Of a stretch of 55,150 nt of DNA, positions 42,580 to 51,492 are shown piece after piece. Under the pieces are notes generated by a model. That model was not told the origin of the DNA. It searched no databases and saw only the letters and a list, made by a program, of their open reading frames with translations. The position numbers and the translations under genes were made by a program. Every line of letters starts with the position of its first letter. Positions within the stretch are counted from its first letter, which is position 1. Source of the DNA: Ignavibacteria bacterium (lineage in GTDB: Bacteria; Bacteroidota; Ignavibacteria; Kapaibacteriales; Kapaibacteriaceae); NCBI GenBank assembly GCA_013204605.1, contig JABMNI010000014.1:1-55150 (forward strand), in the 5' to 3' direction.

Positions 42580-44364
42580 CTACTTTACAACTTGCACTGT
42601 AACTACACTTGTCCCTTCGGGAGTAATGGCGTGCAATGAGTAGCAGCCGTTTGATAGTGTGGCAACGGGAAGTTGAAGAATTTTTATTTGTGGTTCAGAA
42701 TACTCGTCAGACAAAACGATAACTCTACCAAGTTGATCTACAAGCTGTATGGTAATCTTGCCCGGTTTGTTTACCGTGAGCTCGATGGTAGCAGACGTGT
42801 AAACCGGGTTTGGAGCAACACGCAAATTGCCATTTGCCAAAATCCGATCTTCGGCTATTCCAGTAGTAGCATCTAACCGAATGCGAGTTGTAACGGGCAA
42901 GTGGTCTGTAACGGTAGAACTATATGATGAAAGATAGGCCGTAGGTGCCTCTAGATAGGTACGATGAATTCTGTTTTTCAATTGCTTGGAAACCAACACG
43001 TGATCTAAGAAAGATCTTGTGAAACCCACATACGATGCTAAACCACGTTGCTCCATTGGTAACGTTAATGCAGTCCAACTGGCTGTATCATCAAGAAACG
43101 CTTTGTACGGCGTAGAAAACGTTGAGTCAACAACCGAAGCAGTTAGGACATCGTTGAAATCGCCGGTAAAGATTACGGCAGAGTCGGCGTAGAAATCTCT
43201 CAAGTACGCATGAAATGTTTCCGCATCCACTTTTCTGCGATTGTAATCCACAACCGCGGTTGAAGTGTCAGTTGCTTTTGCATGAATATTGAACACTGTT
43301 ATTCGTTGAGTTTTTCCGTCTACTGTTGCGGACAACGTAAGTCGGTAAGGGAACCTTCCGTTTGCCCAAGCTTGCGCTCCTCCGTTAACTGCTAAACCGT
43401 CTGAGATTTTGGTCACAGTTGCAGTATTATACATGTACGCCATTCTTTGTTCTGAAGTAATTTCTGTTGGATAAAGTGTTGCGTACGTGCCAACTACAGA
43501 GTCGGTCAACGCCATTAGTGCCTCAGATGAAGTCACTTCTTGAAAGCAAAACAAGTCGCTGGAAACTGAATCGATCACCCGACGAATGCTTTGGCGTTGA
43601 CGATTCTTGTCCTTCGGACCTTTAGTAGTATCCGACGAGCCATACCAATTCAAATTCCACGTTGTTACGTCGAACGTTAACGACTTCTTCACAGTATCAA
43701 CTTCCACTGGAGGCAGACTAATATCAGTTGCGTATCGCGGTACAAGTTGGTATCCGCCGCGGAATTGCGACACAAGTCCAATCACGTCTACTTCATCGGT
43801 TGGAATTGGCAGTGAATTGACGGCTATTTCTGTTCCTCCATCAACTCGAACTGCTACGTCATTTCCCAGAGCATCACGCACGTTGTAATTGGTTTCACCC
43901 TGAAATGACCCTGTCTCGATAAACTTTACTCTTCGGATTTTCACCAATTGACCTTCAACGCTTTCGCCAATCAATGGGATAGTTGTTGTTTTGGCAGCTG
44001 GTTCAATACGAGCGCCTGGAATCACGGTAAAACGGAATGTCGATCCCGACAACTGTGTGCTACCTGTTCCCGGCGCTCCAGTAGTAGCTTGGAACTCAGT
44101 GAGCTGAGCCGAATCGATCACTACTGAGTCTCCTACACGAACACCGGATCTGAAGTTTGAGTTGAAAATTGCAATTCCTGCCGTTTTATCTTGGATGTAT
44201 GAGGTATTCCTAAACTCGCCTGAAGCAGTTACTCGTCCTGCTACCCTTCCAACTATCGATAAAAAGTTTTGCTTTCTAGCCTCAGAAATTGGGATTGGCG
44301 TTTGACATAATGCATCAGCTGCTGAAAGCAAAACTGAAAGCACAAAAACAATACGGATAAACAT
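42580..44364 (-). CDS. Secreted endonuclease/exonuclease/phosphatase (EEP) protein with OB-fold and T9SS sorting domain
   Basis: A 594-residue protein with signal peptide (hydrophobic about 4-20, LCQ). Residues about 25-225 form an OB-type region of the kind placed before secreted nucleases (SIVGRVAGRV, TSYIQDKTAGIAIFNS). The EEP catalytic domain follows: TWNLNWYG, LFCFQEVTS, FNIHAKA, FTGDFNDV, FLDHVLVS and VTDHLPVTTR hold the metal and catalytic residues. The C-terminal 85 residues (VAPNPVYTSATIELTV ... LSNGCYSLHAITPEG) are a T9SS type A domain. It should act outside the cell on nucleic acids or phosphodiesters. It lies downstream of the TonB receptor and DUF4397 lipoprotein on the same strand, with a 107-base gap. 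Confidence 0.85.
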   Translation of the reverse strand: MFIRIVFVLSVLLSAADALCQTPIPISEARKQNFLSIVGRVAGRVTASGEFRNTSYIQDKTAGIAIFNSNFRSGVRVGDSVVIDSAQLTEFQATTGAPGTGSTQLSGSTFRFTVIPGARIEPAAKTTTIPLIGESVEGQLVKIRRVKFIETGSFQGETNYNVRDALGNDVAVRVDGGTEIAVNSLPIPTDEVDVIGLVSQFRGGYQLVPRYATDISLPPVEVDTVKKSLTFDVTTWNLNWYGSSDTTKGPKDKNRQRQSIRRVIDSVSSDLFCFQEVTSSEALMALTDSVVGTYATLYPTEITSEQRMAYMYNTATVTKISDGLAVNGGAQAWANGRFPYRLTLSATVDGKTQRITVFNIHAKATDTSTAVVDYNRRKVDAETFHAYLRDFYADSAVIFTGDFNDVLTASVVDSTFSTPYKAFLDDTASWTALTLPMEQRGLASYVGFTRSFLDHVLVSKQLKNRIHRTYLEAPTAYLSSYSSTVTDHLPVTTRIRLDATTGIAEDRILANGNLRVAPNPVYTSATIELTVNKPGKITIQLVDQLGRVIVLSDEYSEPQIKILQLPVATLSNGCYSLHAITPEGTSVVTVQVVK

Positions 44365-44421
44365 GGTTAGAACTTTAGATGTGGCAGAATTAGTTTTGAA
44401 AAAAAATCGAATTTATAGTGC

Positions 44422-44462
44422 TAATTGGTAATTGGTAATTCGTCCCTCGTCGCGCTCGGGAC
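44422..44462. repeat. Short tandem TAATTGG repeat joined to a GC-rich hairpin
   Basis: TAATTGG occurs twice and a third time as TAATTCG (44422-44442). Directly after comes GTCCC (44442-44446) paired with GGGAC (44458-44462) around an 11-base GC-rich loop. It sits in the 107 bases between the lipoprotein gene and the nuclease gene. On the minus strand the hairpin is read first, with an eight-T run about 30 bases further on, so it could weaken transcription into the nuclease gene. Confidence 0.45.
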
Positions 44463-44471
44463 TGTTAACTG

Positions 44472-45173
44472 CTAGTCAAACACAGAAACGCCCATGGCAT
44501 CCACGTTAGGGGGCTGAGCATCGTACGTGTAAAGCATATATGATTTTCCACTTTGAATTACAACATTCGGCAGCTCAATTAAAACGTTTGTTGTGCGATA
44601 TTCACGAATCTCAAAGGTGTACGTTCCGGGTGCAATATCGGTATAACTTGGCGAAGACAATCCAGGATCGAAATCCTCTGGGAATAGCCGCCCAGCACCC
44701 TTCACCCAGACTTCTAGCGTTACGGCTTTGTCTACAAGTTCTGCCATGTGCGTGAATCGGATTACAGAGTTTGCTGAGCCCATGGGCAGCAGGGTGTCTT
44801 GAATAACGCGCCTAAACTCCACAAGGTTTTTTTTCGAACCACGCGTGAAGAGAATGATTTTCCCTGAGCCGCCGAGTGTGTAATAGAGCGTATCTCTTCG
44901 TAGCGCCGAATCTTTTTCCATTAAAACAAAACTTATTGGGCGTCCTGCCGGTGCAGTTACTTCAGCTGAAAACGATCCGCGGTTGGCTGTTGCGCGAATG
45001 CTACCGTCGATGAATACGGAAAGCGGATCGATGTCTTCGGTGGTGTTAACAATGCGCACTAAAGCGGGTAGGGGAGTTGGAAATACGAGTACATCTTCCG
45101 AACAGGAAAGTAGAAAAAGACAGGCGAAGAAACTCGCGAATAGTCCACGTAGAAAATTGTTGAAACTGAACAT
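44472..45173 (-). CDS. DUF4397-domain lipoprotein
   Basis: A 233-residue lipoprotein. The signal MFSFNNFLRGLFASFFACLFLLSC ends in a lipobox-like FLLSC, with Cys as the lipid anchor. The rest is beta-rich and fits DUF4397 (ALVRIVNTTEDIDPLSVFIDGS, IRFTHMAELVDKAVTLEVWVKG, IAPGTYTFEIRE). ATG at 45173 is used; the frame is open to a TTG at 45188 that overlaps the receptor stop. It lies 11 bases downstream of the TonB receptor, suggesting it is the receptor's surface partner by analogy with SusC/SusD pairs. No SusD similarity is visible. A 5-G copy of the dispersed word is at 44508-44515. Confidence 0.7.
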   Translation of the reverse strand: MFSFNNFLRGLFASFFACLFLLSCSEDVLVFPTPLPALVRIVNTTEDIDPLSVFIDGSIRATANRGSFSAEVTAPAGRPISFVLMEKDSALRRDTLYYTLGGSGKIILFTRGSKKNLVEFRRVIQDTLLPMGSANSVIRFTHMAELVDKAVTLEVWVKGAGRLFPEDFDPGLSSPSYTDIAPGTYTFEIREYRTTNVLIELPNVVIQSGKSYMLYTYDAQPPNVDAMGVSVFD

Positions 45174-45184
45174 ATTGCCGGAAA

Positions 45185-48100
45185 TCAAAATGTATAGCGA
45201 ACGCCAAGTTGCATTCGCCAGCGTGAGTAAAAGTTGTCTGTAACATACACTCCTGGTTGCCCATTTGTAACGGGCTCAGAGTACGTCATACGAAGCCTAC
45301 CCTGATCGTCGAAAGGTTTGCCGTTCACAACACCCAGACCTAATAAGTTGGCACTTTGAAAATTTACATAGCGCTGTAAACCCCAGTTGGAATTGAAAAG
45401 GTTAAGAATGTTTTGAATGTCTAGTGTGATATCAATTTTGTGGTTGCTGAGTCCGGGCAGACGCTGAGTTAGGCGCCCATCCAACGTATTCACCCACGGC
45501 ACGCGTACTGCATTACGAGGTAATATCTGACCTTGGTACTGCTTTAAAACCGGATTCGCATCAATGAGTGCCATAACCTGCGCCCACACTTGAGCCGGCG
45601 TGCGCAAATCTGTACCCGTGGGTTGCACCACAACAATCTTGGTTCCGTAATCTTCAGCACGTGGTACATAGATAAGATCGTTTCCTCCAACCGCGTTGTC
45701 GCCGTTGTAATCTTGTGCGTACGAAAGCGAATACGTTTGCCCTGTGGATCCGGAGTAGAACAGTCCAATTGTTGTTGCGATATCTTTCGACCACTGAAAT
45801 TTGTAACTCGTGTTAACAACGAATCGGTGCGGCACATCAAAACTTGAACGCGCAATAGTAACGTTGTTAGGGTCGATAGCATCGGTCCCGTTCCATTGCG
45901 ACAACGCAGTGGCTGACTGCGCACTGGTTAGATCTTGGCTATGGCCGAAAACGTAACCCATAGTGGCCGATACGCCCGGTAATATTTTGTTGCGCTCATC
46001 AATGCTGAGCTGTGCCGACAACGAATATTGATATCCGGCATTCCTACTACTCATTCGAATAACTTGCGTGAATTCTTTGGCTACCAGAGAGTCGGGGGTC
46101 TCACCAGCATACAACGGACGTCCATCCAACGGACTAACGCCTCTAACTGTGTCACCGTTTGAAATGTACAAGGCTTTGGATCTTTTCAGATTCAAGTTTT
46201 GATAGGCAACTTGATTTAAGAAACTGCCATACATCGCTTCGATCGTGACTGAAACCCCTTGAGTAAGTTTTTTGTCGAAGGCTATCGTACTTCTCCATAC
46301 TTGAGGAATTTTGAAATCTTTATCTGTAATGTTTATTGCTGATGTGGCTATGGGGAGTCCTGGGTATCCGGCATCACCTGGTTTTAATGGTGGTGCGTTT
46401 AGGTCCCATCGTACCGGCAACTTCGTAGTAGCATCAACAATAGTCGATTGAGAGTTGTTCCCGCCTAACTGTGCGCGAAAGATGTCAACGCCAGTATTTG
46501 AATATTGGTTGCTAAGCCAGACTGCGGCAACACGTCCGGTAAAGAGTCCGGTTCCGCCTCGAATTTGAAATGACTTGTCGCCATTAATATCATAGTTGAA
46601 GCCAACACGTGGAGACCACAACAGTGAAGCCTGCGGAACAACGCTAGTATTTAGGCCGGGAAATCTGACAGCAAACGTGTCGTTGCTGTATGGAGTAGAC
46701 AGATAAATAGGAACGTCCAAACGCGCACCACCCGTTATTCTAAGTCCGGGAGAAACTTGCCACTCGTCCATTGCATACACACCAGCTTGCAACATCGACC
46801 ACTTAGTTCTTGGAAGAACATCACCATTTGTTACTGCAGTGTTCGCATAACTAACACGGTAGTAATTAGCAGTACTATCCCTAAACGCATCGATACTTGG
46901 ATACTGAAGGCTTGAAGTGTAGTCGGCTATAAACAGATTGTTGAATCGCGATAGTTCATTGTGAGTACCAAAGGTAAACGTGTGGTTTCCTTCGAACACT
47001 GTGAAATCATTAGTCAGTGCAATTATGGTTTGGTCGAGTGCGTTTGCTTGTGAATTCCGCTCCGGACCGAACACCACGTTCTGACCCGATCCAACTTGAA
47101 TTCGAACTTCTGGAAACGGCTGCGCGGGCAGCACTCGCTCATCATTAGTCTGCGTGTACGAAAGCCTCAACTCGTTCGAGGTGGCACCTGATACAATTGA
47201 GTTCCACTGCAAAACACTTTGATTGCTAATGCTGGTAAATGTGTTTACACGCGAACTCAAGCTGTAATTGAACGCATCTCTTGAAAGATTTCTATCCTGA
47301 ATACCGTTAGTGTAATTGTGTCGTAGCTGCAGTTTATTCTTGTCATTCACATCCCAATCAAGCCTTGCTATTATGTTGAAAGAGTTGTTGCGATTATTAT
47401 AAACGTCATAGGTGCCCGGATTGTATCCGTATGAGTTTTTCGAAATGGTAATGATTTCGTCTAACGCAGAAGATGGGACAGAAAAATTATTCAACGCTTT
47501 AGGGTCGTTCAACGCTACCTCGATAGGAGTTGACCGAAAACGGCCTTCCATGGTAACGTGAAACCAAAGTTCTTTTTCGATAATTGGCCCACCAACTCGT
47601 CCGCCAAAAGAAACATCGTGGAACGAATCAAATGGACGCTTATACACGTCCGGACTATTTCCCACCAAGTCTTGGTTCCTGCCATAAAGAAATGCGGATC
47701 CGGTAAAAGTATTCGTACCACCGCGAGTAATGGCGTTAATCAAACCACCCGTGAAGCCCCCTTGCCGAACATCGTATGGCGAGACGTTAATCTTGAGTTG
47801 TTCAATTGCATCAAGCGAAACAAAGTTTGAGTTTGCTTGCGATCCGGCAGTTCCAGCCGCACCGAGTGCAAAAACATCATTGGCAACGGCACCATCAATT
47901 TGAAAGTTGTTGAACCGAGAGTTAACACCCATTATACTGAGCCCCTGCAATCCATCGCTGCCATTTGTTTGCGTTTGGTTTGTATACGGATTTATTCGGG
48001 CCATATCGGAGATACTCCGATTGATGGTTGGCGCCGCAGTTATCGTTGCAGAATTAATTACGGAACCGGAACCATTTTTCGACGAACTGAATAACGCATC

Positions 48101-48511
48101 CTGCTCGGCAACTACTACAACGTCGGCAGTAGTACTAGATGTCTGCACAAGTGTGAAATCCAACGTCTTTGTTTCGCCAACCTCCACATTGACTGAGGTT
48201 TTCTCGGAAGGCTTGAAGGATACGTAGGTTACTGTGATCTTGTATGAACCCGGACGCAGGCCTCGAAGTGTGTACCTACCGTCACTACGTGTTACCTGCC
48301 CATAGACGGCCAGTGTTTGGTCGTGCACAGCTTTTACGGTGGCACCAATTAATGGAATGATGATTTTCTTCGAGGCAGATCCGCCTTCCGCCGACTCATC
48401 TCCGTACACAACGCCCTGAATAGACCCCGTAGTAACACCCTGAGATTTAGCCAATTGGGAACTGAGACACATTACAACTAAACCGAGAATACAGGCTACC
48501 GAAAATTTCAT
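45185..48511 (-). CDS. TonB-dependent outer-membrane receptor with carboxypeptidase-regulatory-like N-terminal domain
   Basis: A 1108-residue receptor. Signal peptide (MKFSVACILGLVVMCLSSQL), then a CarboxypepD_reg-like domain (about 25-115; GSIQGVVYGD ... SDGRYTLRGLRPGSYKITVTYVSF), a plug domain (about 140-270; LSIMGVNSRFNNFQIDGA, LKINVSPYDVRQGGFTGGLIN) and a large barrel ending in MQLGVRYTF with the terminal Phe. This is the Oar-like type common in Bacteroidota and relatives. I start at ATG 48511 because it begins the signal peptide; ATG 48568 is the alternative, and the frame opens at 48604, overlapping the divergent phosphatase gene. The downstream lipoprotein and secreted nuclease suggest uptake of products of nucleic acid or phosphoester breakdown; this is inference. 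Confidence 0.88.
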   Translation of the reverse strand: MKFSVACILGLVVMCLSSQLAKSQGVTTGSIQGVVYGDESAEGGSASKKIIIPLIGATVKAVHDQTLAVYGQVTRSDGRYTLRGLRPGSYKITVTYVSFKPSEKTSVNVEVGETKTLDFTLVQTSSTTADVVVVAEQDALFSSSKNGSGSVINSATITAAPTINRSISDMARINPYTNQTQTNGSDGLQGLSIMGVNSRFNNFQIDGAVANDVFALGAAGTAGSQANSNFVSLDAIEQLKINVSPYDVRQGGFTGGLINAITRGGTNTFTGSAFLYGRNQDLVGNSPDVYKRPFDSFHDVSFGGRVGGPIIEKELWFHVTMEGRFRSTPIEVALNDPKALNNFSVPSSALDEIITISKNSYGYNPGTYDVYNNRNNSFNIIARLDWDVNDKNKLQLRHNYTNGIQDRNLSRDAFNYSLSSRVNTFTSISNQSVLQWNSIVSGATSNELRLSYTQTNDERVLPAQPFPEVRIQVGSGQNVVFGPERNSQANALDQTIIALTNDFTVFEGNHTFTFGTHNELSRFNNLFIADYTSSLQYPSIDAFRDSTANYYRVSYANTAVTNGDVLPRTKWSMLQAGVYAMDEWQVSPGLRITGGARLDVPIYLSTPYSNDTFAVRFPGLNTSVVPQASLLWSPRVGFNYDINGDKSFQIRGGTGLFTGRVAAVWLSNQYSNTGVDIFRAQLGGNNSQSTIVDATTKLPVRWDLNAPPLKPGDAGYPGLPIATSAINITDKDFKIPQVWRSTIAFDKKLTQGVSVTIEAMYGSFLNQVAYQNLNLKRSKALYISNGDTVRGVSPLDGRPLYAGETPDSLVAKEFTQVIRMSSRNAGYQYSLSAQLSIDERNKILPGVSATMGYVFGHSQDLTSAQSATALSQWNGTDAIDPNNVTIARSSFDVPHRFVVNTSYKFQWSKDIATTIGLFYSGSTGQTYSLSYAQDYNGDNAVGGNDLIYVPRAEDYGTKIVVVQPTGTDLRTPAQVWAQVMALIDANPVLKQYQGQILPRNAVRVPWVNTLDGRLTQRLPGLSNHKIDITLDIQNILNLFNSNWGLQRYVNFQSANLLGLGVVNGKPFDDQGRLRMTYSEPVTNGQPGVYVTDNFYSRWRMQLGVRYTF

Positions 48512-48580
48512 AAGTGCGGAATTTGGTGTCGAATTTGGAAGTGCAAAACTACGGTATTCTTGTTTCATGTTGCTAAGATC

Positions 48581-48588
48581 TAATTTTG
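48581..48588 (+). promoter_or_regulatory. Candidate -7 box (TAATTTTG) for the SpoIIE-type phosphatase gene
   Basis: TAATTTTG matches TAnnTTTG exactly. It ends one base before the ATG at 48590 and 7 bases before a second in-frame ATG at 48596. Transcription from the usual distance would begin at about 48595, making the second ATG the start of a leaderless message. Confidence 0.4.
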
Positions 48589-48589
48589 T

Positions 48590-50299
48590 ATGGTAATGAC
48601 CCAACGCCCTACATCAATTCACAGCTTCGATTACGCCTTTCACTTAACGTCCTTGTTGGACCTAAGTGCTGTTTTGCATAAGGGAAAATCGGCCTCTGAG
48701 CTGCTGGGAATGGTGCTCCTGAGCATTATGGGCAGGCTAGGAGTCACAAAATCATGTGCCTTGTTGCCCACTCCTCAAGGGTTTCGGGCTGATTTGGTAA
48801 GGGGCTTCCCAGAATTCAATTGTCCAGGGCTTGAAGGACCAGTGCTTAACACCGTGATTATTGAAACGGATTCCGAGTTATCGCTATCGCTTCCAGAGAA
48901 GCTTATAGAACTAGGCGTTGGCACAACCATCCCCCTTGTTTACGATGGCAAAATCATAGCTATTCTGTGTTTGGGCAAAATGAAGCTCCCAAATCGCAGT
49001 AGTGAAGGTTTGGTGAATTATTTGTCGTTGGTTAAAATGATGACCACAATTGCCGTTCATAATGCCGGAGTAGTTTCTTCATTAATGTCAACATCTGAAG
49101 AGTTGCGGGCGCAAAATTTGATGGTTACAACGATGTTTGAGATATCGCGTGATTTTACGGCGGCAAAATCAAAGCGCGAACTTTTGAAAATAATCGCTCT
49201 TCATCTAATGGGTCGATTAGTGATTACAAGTTTTGCATTGTGTTTCAACGAGCCTATTGACGGTGAGCAGGTGATTTACACGAAGATCGTCGACGAAGAT
49301 CTTGAGTCACTGATTCCAGACGTATTAGAAATTGATGGGCCGGTGCGAGTTTCTGAGTTGGATATTTCTGAGCCCCTTACCAAAAAATTATTAGCGCATA
49401 GAATTGAACTAGCCGTTCCGATGAACGTTAATGGTGAAAAAAGAGGTGTTCTAGTAACAAGAGGTAAACTTTCGAAGGCGGAATTTACTAATGATGATTT
49501 GGCGTTTCTGCAGGCTGTGGGTAATACGGCGATGACCGCGATTGATAACGAAAGATTGTCGACGGCGGAGACTATTTTAAAAAGTGAGATGGCAATTGCG
49601 CTGGAGATTCAGCGCAATTTATTGCCCGAGGAGACCCCTATTGTAGAAGGTGTGGATCTGGCTACATATTGGCATGCTAGTAGGACCATTGGTGGTGACT
49701 ATTACGATGTGATTCCTGTTTCGGCGGGTAAGACGTTGTTCGCAATTGCCGATGTGGCGGGCAAAGGGGTACCGGCAGCGTTGTTAATGGCTAACACACA
49801 GTCTGCATTGACTATACTTGCGCAGTTGGATCTGCCACTTACGGTAGTTGCACATAAACTGAATTCACTGTTGTGCGAAAACACCAAGCCCGAGGTATTT
49901 GTAACAATGTTCTTGGCTATAGTTGACACAATTAATGGTCAACTCAGCTACGTATGCATGGGACACAACCCACCTATCTTGGTGACATCTGCCGGCGTTG
50001 AATATTTGAGTGAGGGTGGTGTGCTGGCTGGTGTGGTTACAGATCCGCCGCCGTATGAAATGGGAGTACGAAAATTGAACGTTGGTGATACCCTAATGAT
50101 GTATACTGATGGTGTTACCGAATGCACTAACGTTAATGGAATTGAATTTGGAGTTGATGGAATAACGAGAGTTTTGAACGAGCAGAAGAATAGCACCGCG
50201 AAGGTTATGTGTGATTCATTTGTGGCAGAACTGAAGAGTCATGGCAAGGGAACGTCTGTTGCCGACGACACAACGATTATGGTAATTAGGATTTTATGA
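48590..50299 (+). CDS. GAF-domain PP2C phosphatase (SpoIIE/RsbU family)
   Basis: A 569-residue cytoplasmic signalling protein. Two GAF-like sensory regions (about 20-165 and 180-325; the second ends GNTAMTAIDNERL) are followed by a coiled linker (ILKSEMAIALEIQRNLLPEE) and a SpoIIE/RsbU Ser/Thr phosphatase domain. Metal-site motifs include IGGDYYDVIP, ADVAGKGVPAALLM, MGHNPPIL, YTDGVTEC and ADDTTIMVIRI. Such proteins dephosphorylate anti-anti-sigma (STAS) partners; none is in this window. If the promoter call is right, translation may begin at ATG 48596 instead of 48590. The 3' end overlaps the methyltransferase gene by 4 bases. Confidence 0.9.
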   Translation: MVMTQRPTSIHSFDYAFHLTSLLDLSAVLHKGKSASELLGMVLLSIMGRLGVTKSCALLPTPQGFRADLVRGFPEFNCPGLEGPVLNTVIIETDSELSLSLPEKLIELGVGTTIPLVYDGKIIAILCLGKMKLPNRSSEGLVNYLSLVKMMTTIAVHNAGVVSSLMSTSEELRAQNLMVTTMFEISRDFTAAKSKRELLKIIALHLMGRLVITSFALCFNEPIDGEQVIYTKIVDEDLESLIPDVLEIDGPVRVSELDISEPLTKKLLAHRIELAVPMNVNGEKRGVLVTRGKLSKAEFTNDDLAFLQAVGNTAMTAIDNERLSTAETILKSEMAIALEIQRNLLPEETPIVEGVDLATYWHASRTIGGDYYDVIPVSAGKTLFAIADVAGKGVPAALLMANTQSALTILAQLDLPLTVVAHKLNSLLCENTKPEVFVTMFLAIVDTINGQLSYVCMGHNPPILVTSAGVEYLSEGGVLAGVVTDPPPYEMGVRKLNVGDTLMMYTDGVTECTNVNGIEFGVDGITRVLNEQKNSTAKVMCDSFVAELKSHGKGTSVADDTTIMVIRIL

Positions 50300-51492
50300 A
50301 GACGCTGGAATATAGCATTGACACAGTGGCGCGCAAACACGGTGTAACCAACATGAGAGGCATCGAGCCTTTTGCAGCTTTAGATTATGAGAAAGAAGTC
50401 GAGATCAAGCAGGCCGCCTTCGACGATTTTATATGGTCGATGCGTTTGCGCAATGTGGATGTAACCAAGGTGGTACCAGCAAGTAAGCCCCGAAGGTACC
50501 GTACCACGTCTCGGAGGCGGGTCAACGACACCCCAGGTGGATTTATGCTCGTTCACGGTGATGGATCGCCGTTCAATTCTTCCAGCGAACTCGAGCCTAA
50601 GGATCACCTTAGTATTTACAGCGTTGTTCAAGAATTTATGAACAACCAAAGCAAAACCATACGCGCTGCAGTTAATCACGTAATTGTGCGAGGTACCTAC
50701 TCAGAGTACGCGGTGATTATTAATGCGTTGGAATTGAGTGCCGAGATAATTCGCTCGATGCGGCGGCTTGCCTCGGGCTTGCAACGCAAGGTGCCAGGTG
50801 TGAAACATGTTTGGGTTTATGTAGATCCACGCGGCAGCAAATATTTTTTCGATATCGAGCGTCCGGCAATGGGCGTTGGTGCCAAGAAAATTGAAGGTGC
50901 TGCGGCGTGGACGCAGGATGTGAATGACGTTACCTTCCAGGTTGGAATATTTGGATACACGCAAGTGAACTTGGCGATGTTGCCAAAACTGGTTGAAGCA
51001 GTCGAAGATGGAATCCGACCAACAACCGAGCATATAGTACAAGATCTGTTTTGTGGGTACGGACTTTTTGGAGGCATGTTTGCCAAGAAATGCGGCGGGG
51101 TAATTGCAATTGATGCTGATGAAGCATCGGTTAAAAATGCTCGCTACAACATCTCACAGGCAGGTGGAAAAGTAACTGCTATTACAAGCAACCTTTCGGC
51201 TTCCAAGTACGAAGGGATTATGAAAAAAATCCCATTGGTCGTTAGTTCGAAACCTCAACTGGTTGTGGTAGATCCGCCAAGAACGGGGACTGACGAAGGA
51301 TTGATTCAGTCCATTTCAAAAACTCGACCCGATCGTATTTCACACGTGTTTTGCGGACCAGATGAAATTGAACGGAGCTTAAAGGAATGGAATTCCGTTG
51401 GGTACCGAGCCACTAAAATGATACCGTTGGATTTGTTTCCAGGCACGTTAAACATGGAAGTTGTTGTGCACCTGGAGCCACGTCAAGAATAA
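50296..51492 (+). CDS. TrmA/RlmD-like SAM-dependent RNA (uracil-5-)-methyltransferase family protein
   Basis: A 398-residue methyltransferase. SAM motif I is DLFCGYGLFGG, acidic ribose site IAIDADEASVKNARYN, motif IV VVDPPRTGTDEGLI, the nucleophile context SHVFCGPDEIERSL, and the general-base region FPGTLNMEVVVHL. This matches the m5U family (TrmA, RlmC, RlmD). Unlike RlmD it has no N-terminal TRAM domain and no Fe-S cysteines, since no Cys occurs before motif I. The target RNA is unknown. It is coupled to the phosphatase gene by an ATGA overlap and its end overlaps the convergent glgA end by 10 bases. Confidence 0.8.
   Translation: MKTLEYSIDTVARKHGVTNMRGIEPFAALDYEKEVEIKQAAFDDFIWSMRLRNVDVTKVVPASKPRRYRTTSRRRVNDTPGGFMLVHGDGSPFNSSSELEPKDHLSIYSVVQEFMNNQSKTIRAAVNHVIVRGTYSEYAVIINALELSAEIIRSMRRLASGLQRKVPGVKHVWVYVDPRGSKYFFDIERPAMGVGAKKIEGAAAWTQDVNDVTFQVGIFGYTQVNLAMLPKLVEAVEDGIRPTTEHIVQDLFCGYGLFGGMFAKKCGGVIAIDADEASVKNARYNISQAGGKVTAITSNLSASKYEGIMKKIPLVVSSKPQLVVVDPPRTGTDEGLIQSISKTRPDRISHVFCGPDEIERSLKEWNSVGYRATKMIPLDLFPGTLNMEVVVHLEPRQE

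Noticed and set aside
48512-48604. Longer start of the TonB receptor up to 48604
   Set aside because: It puts 31 polar residues before the signal peptide and overlaps the divergent phosphatase gene; ATG 48511 is cleaner.
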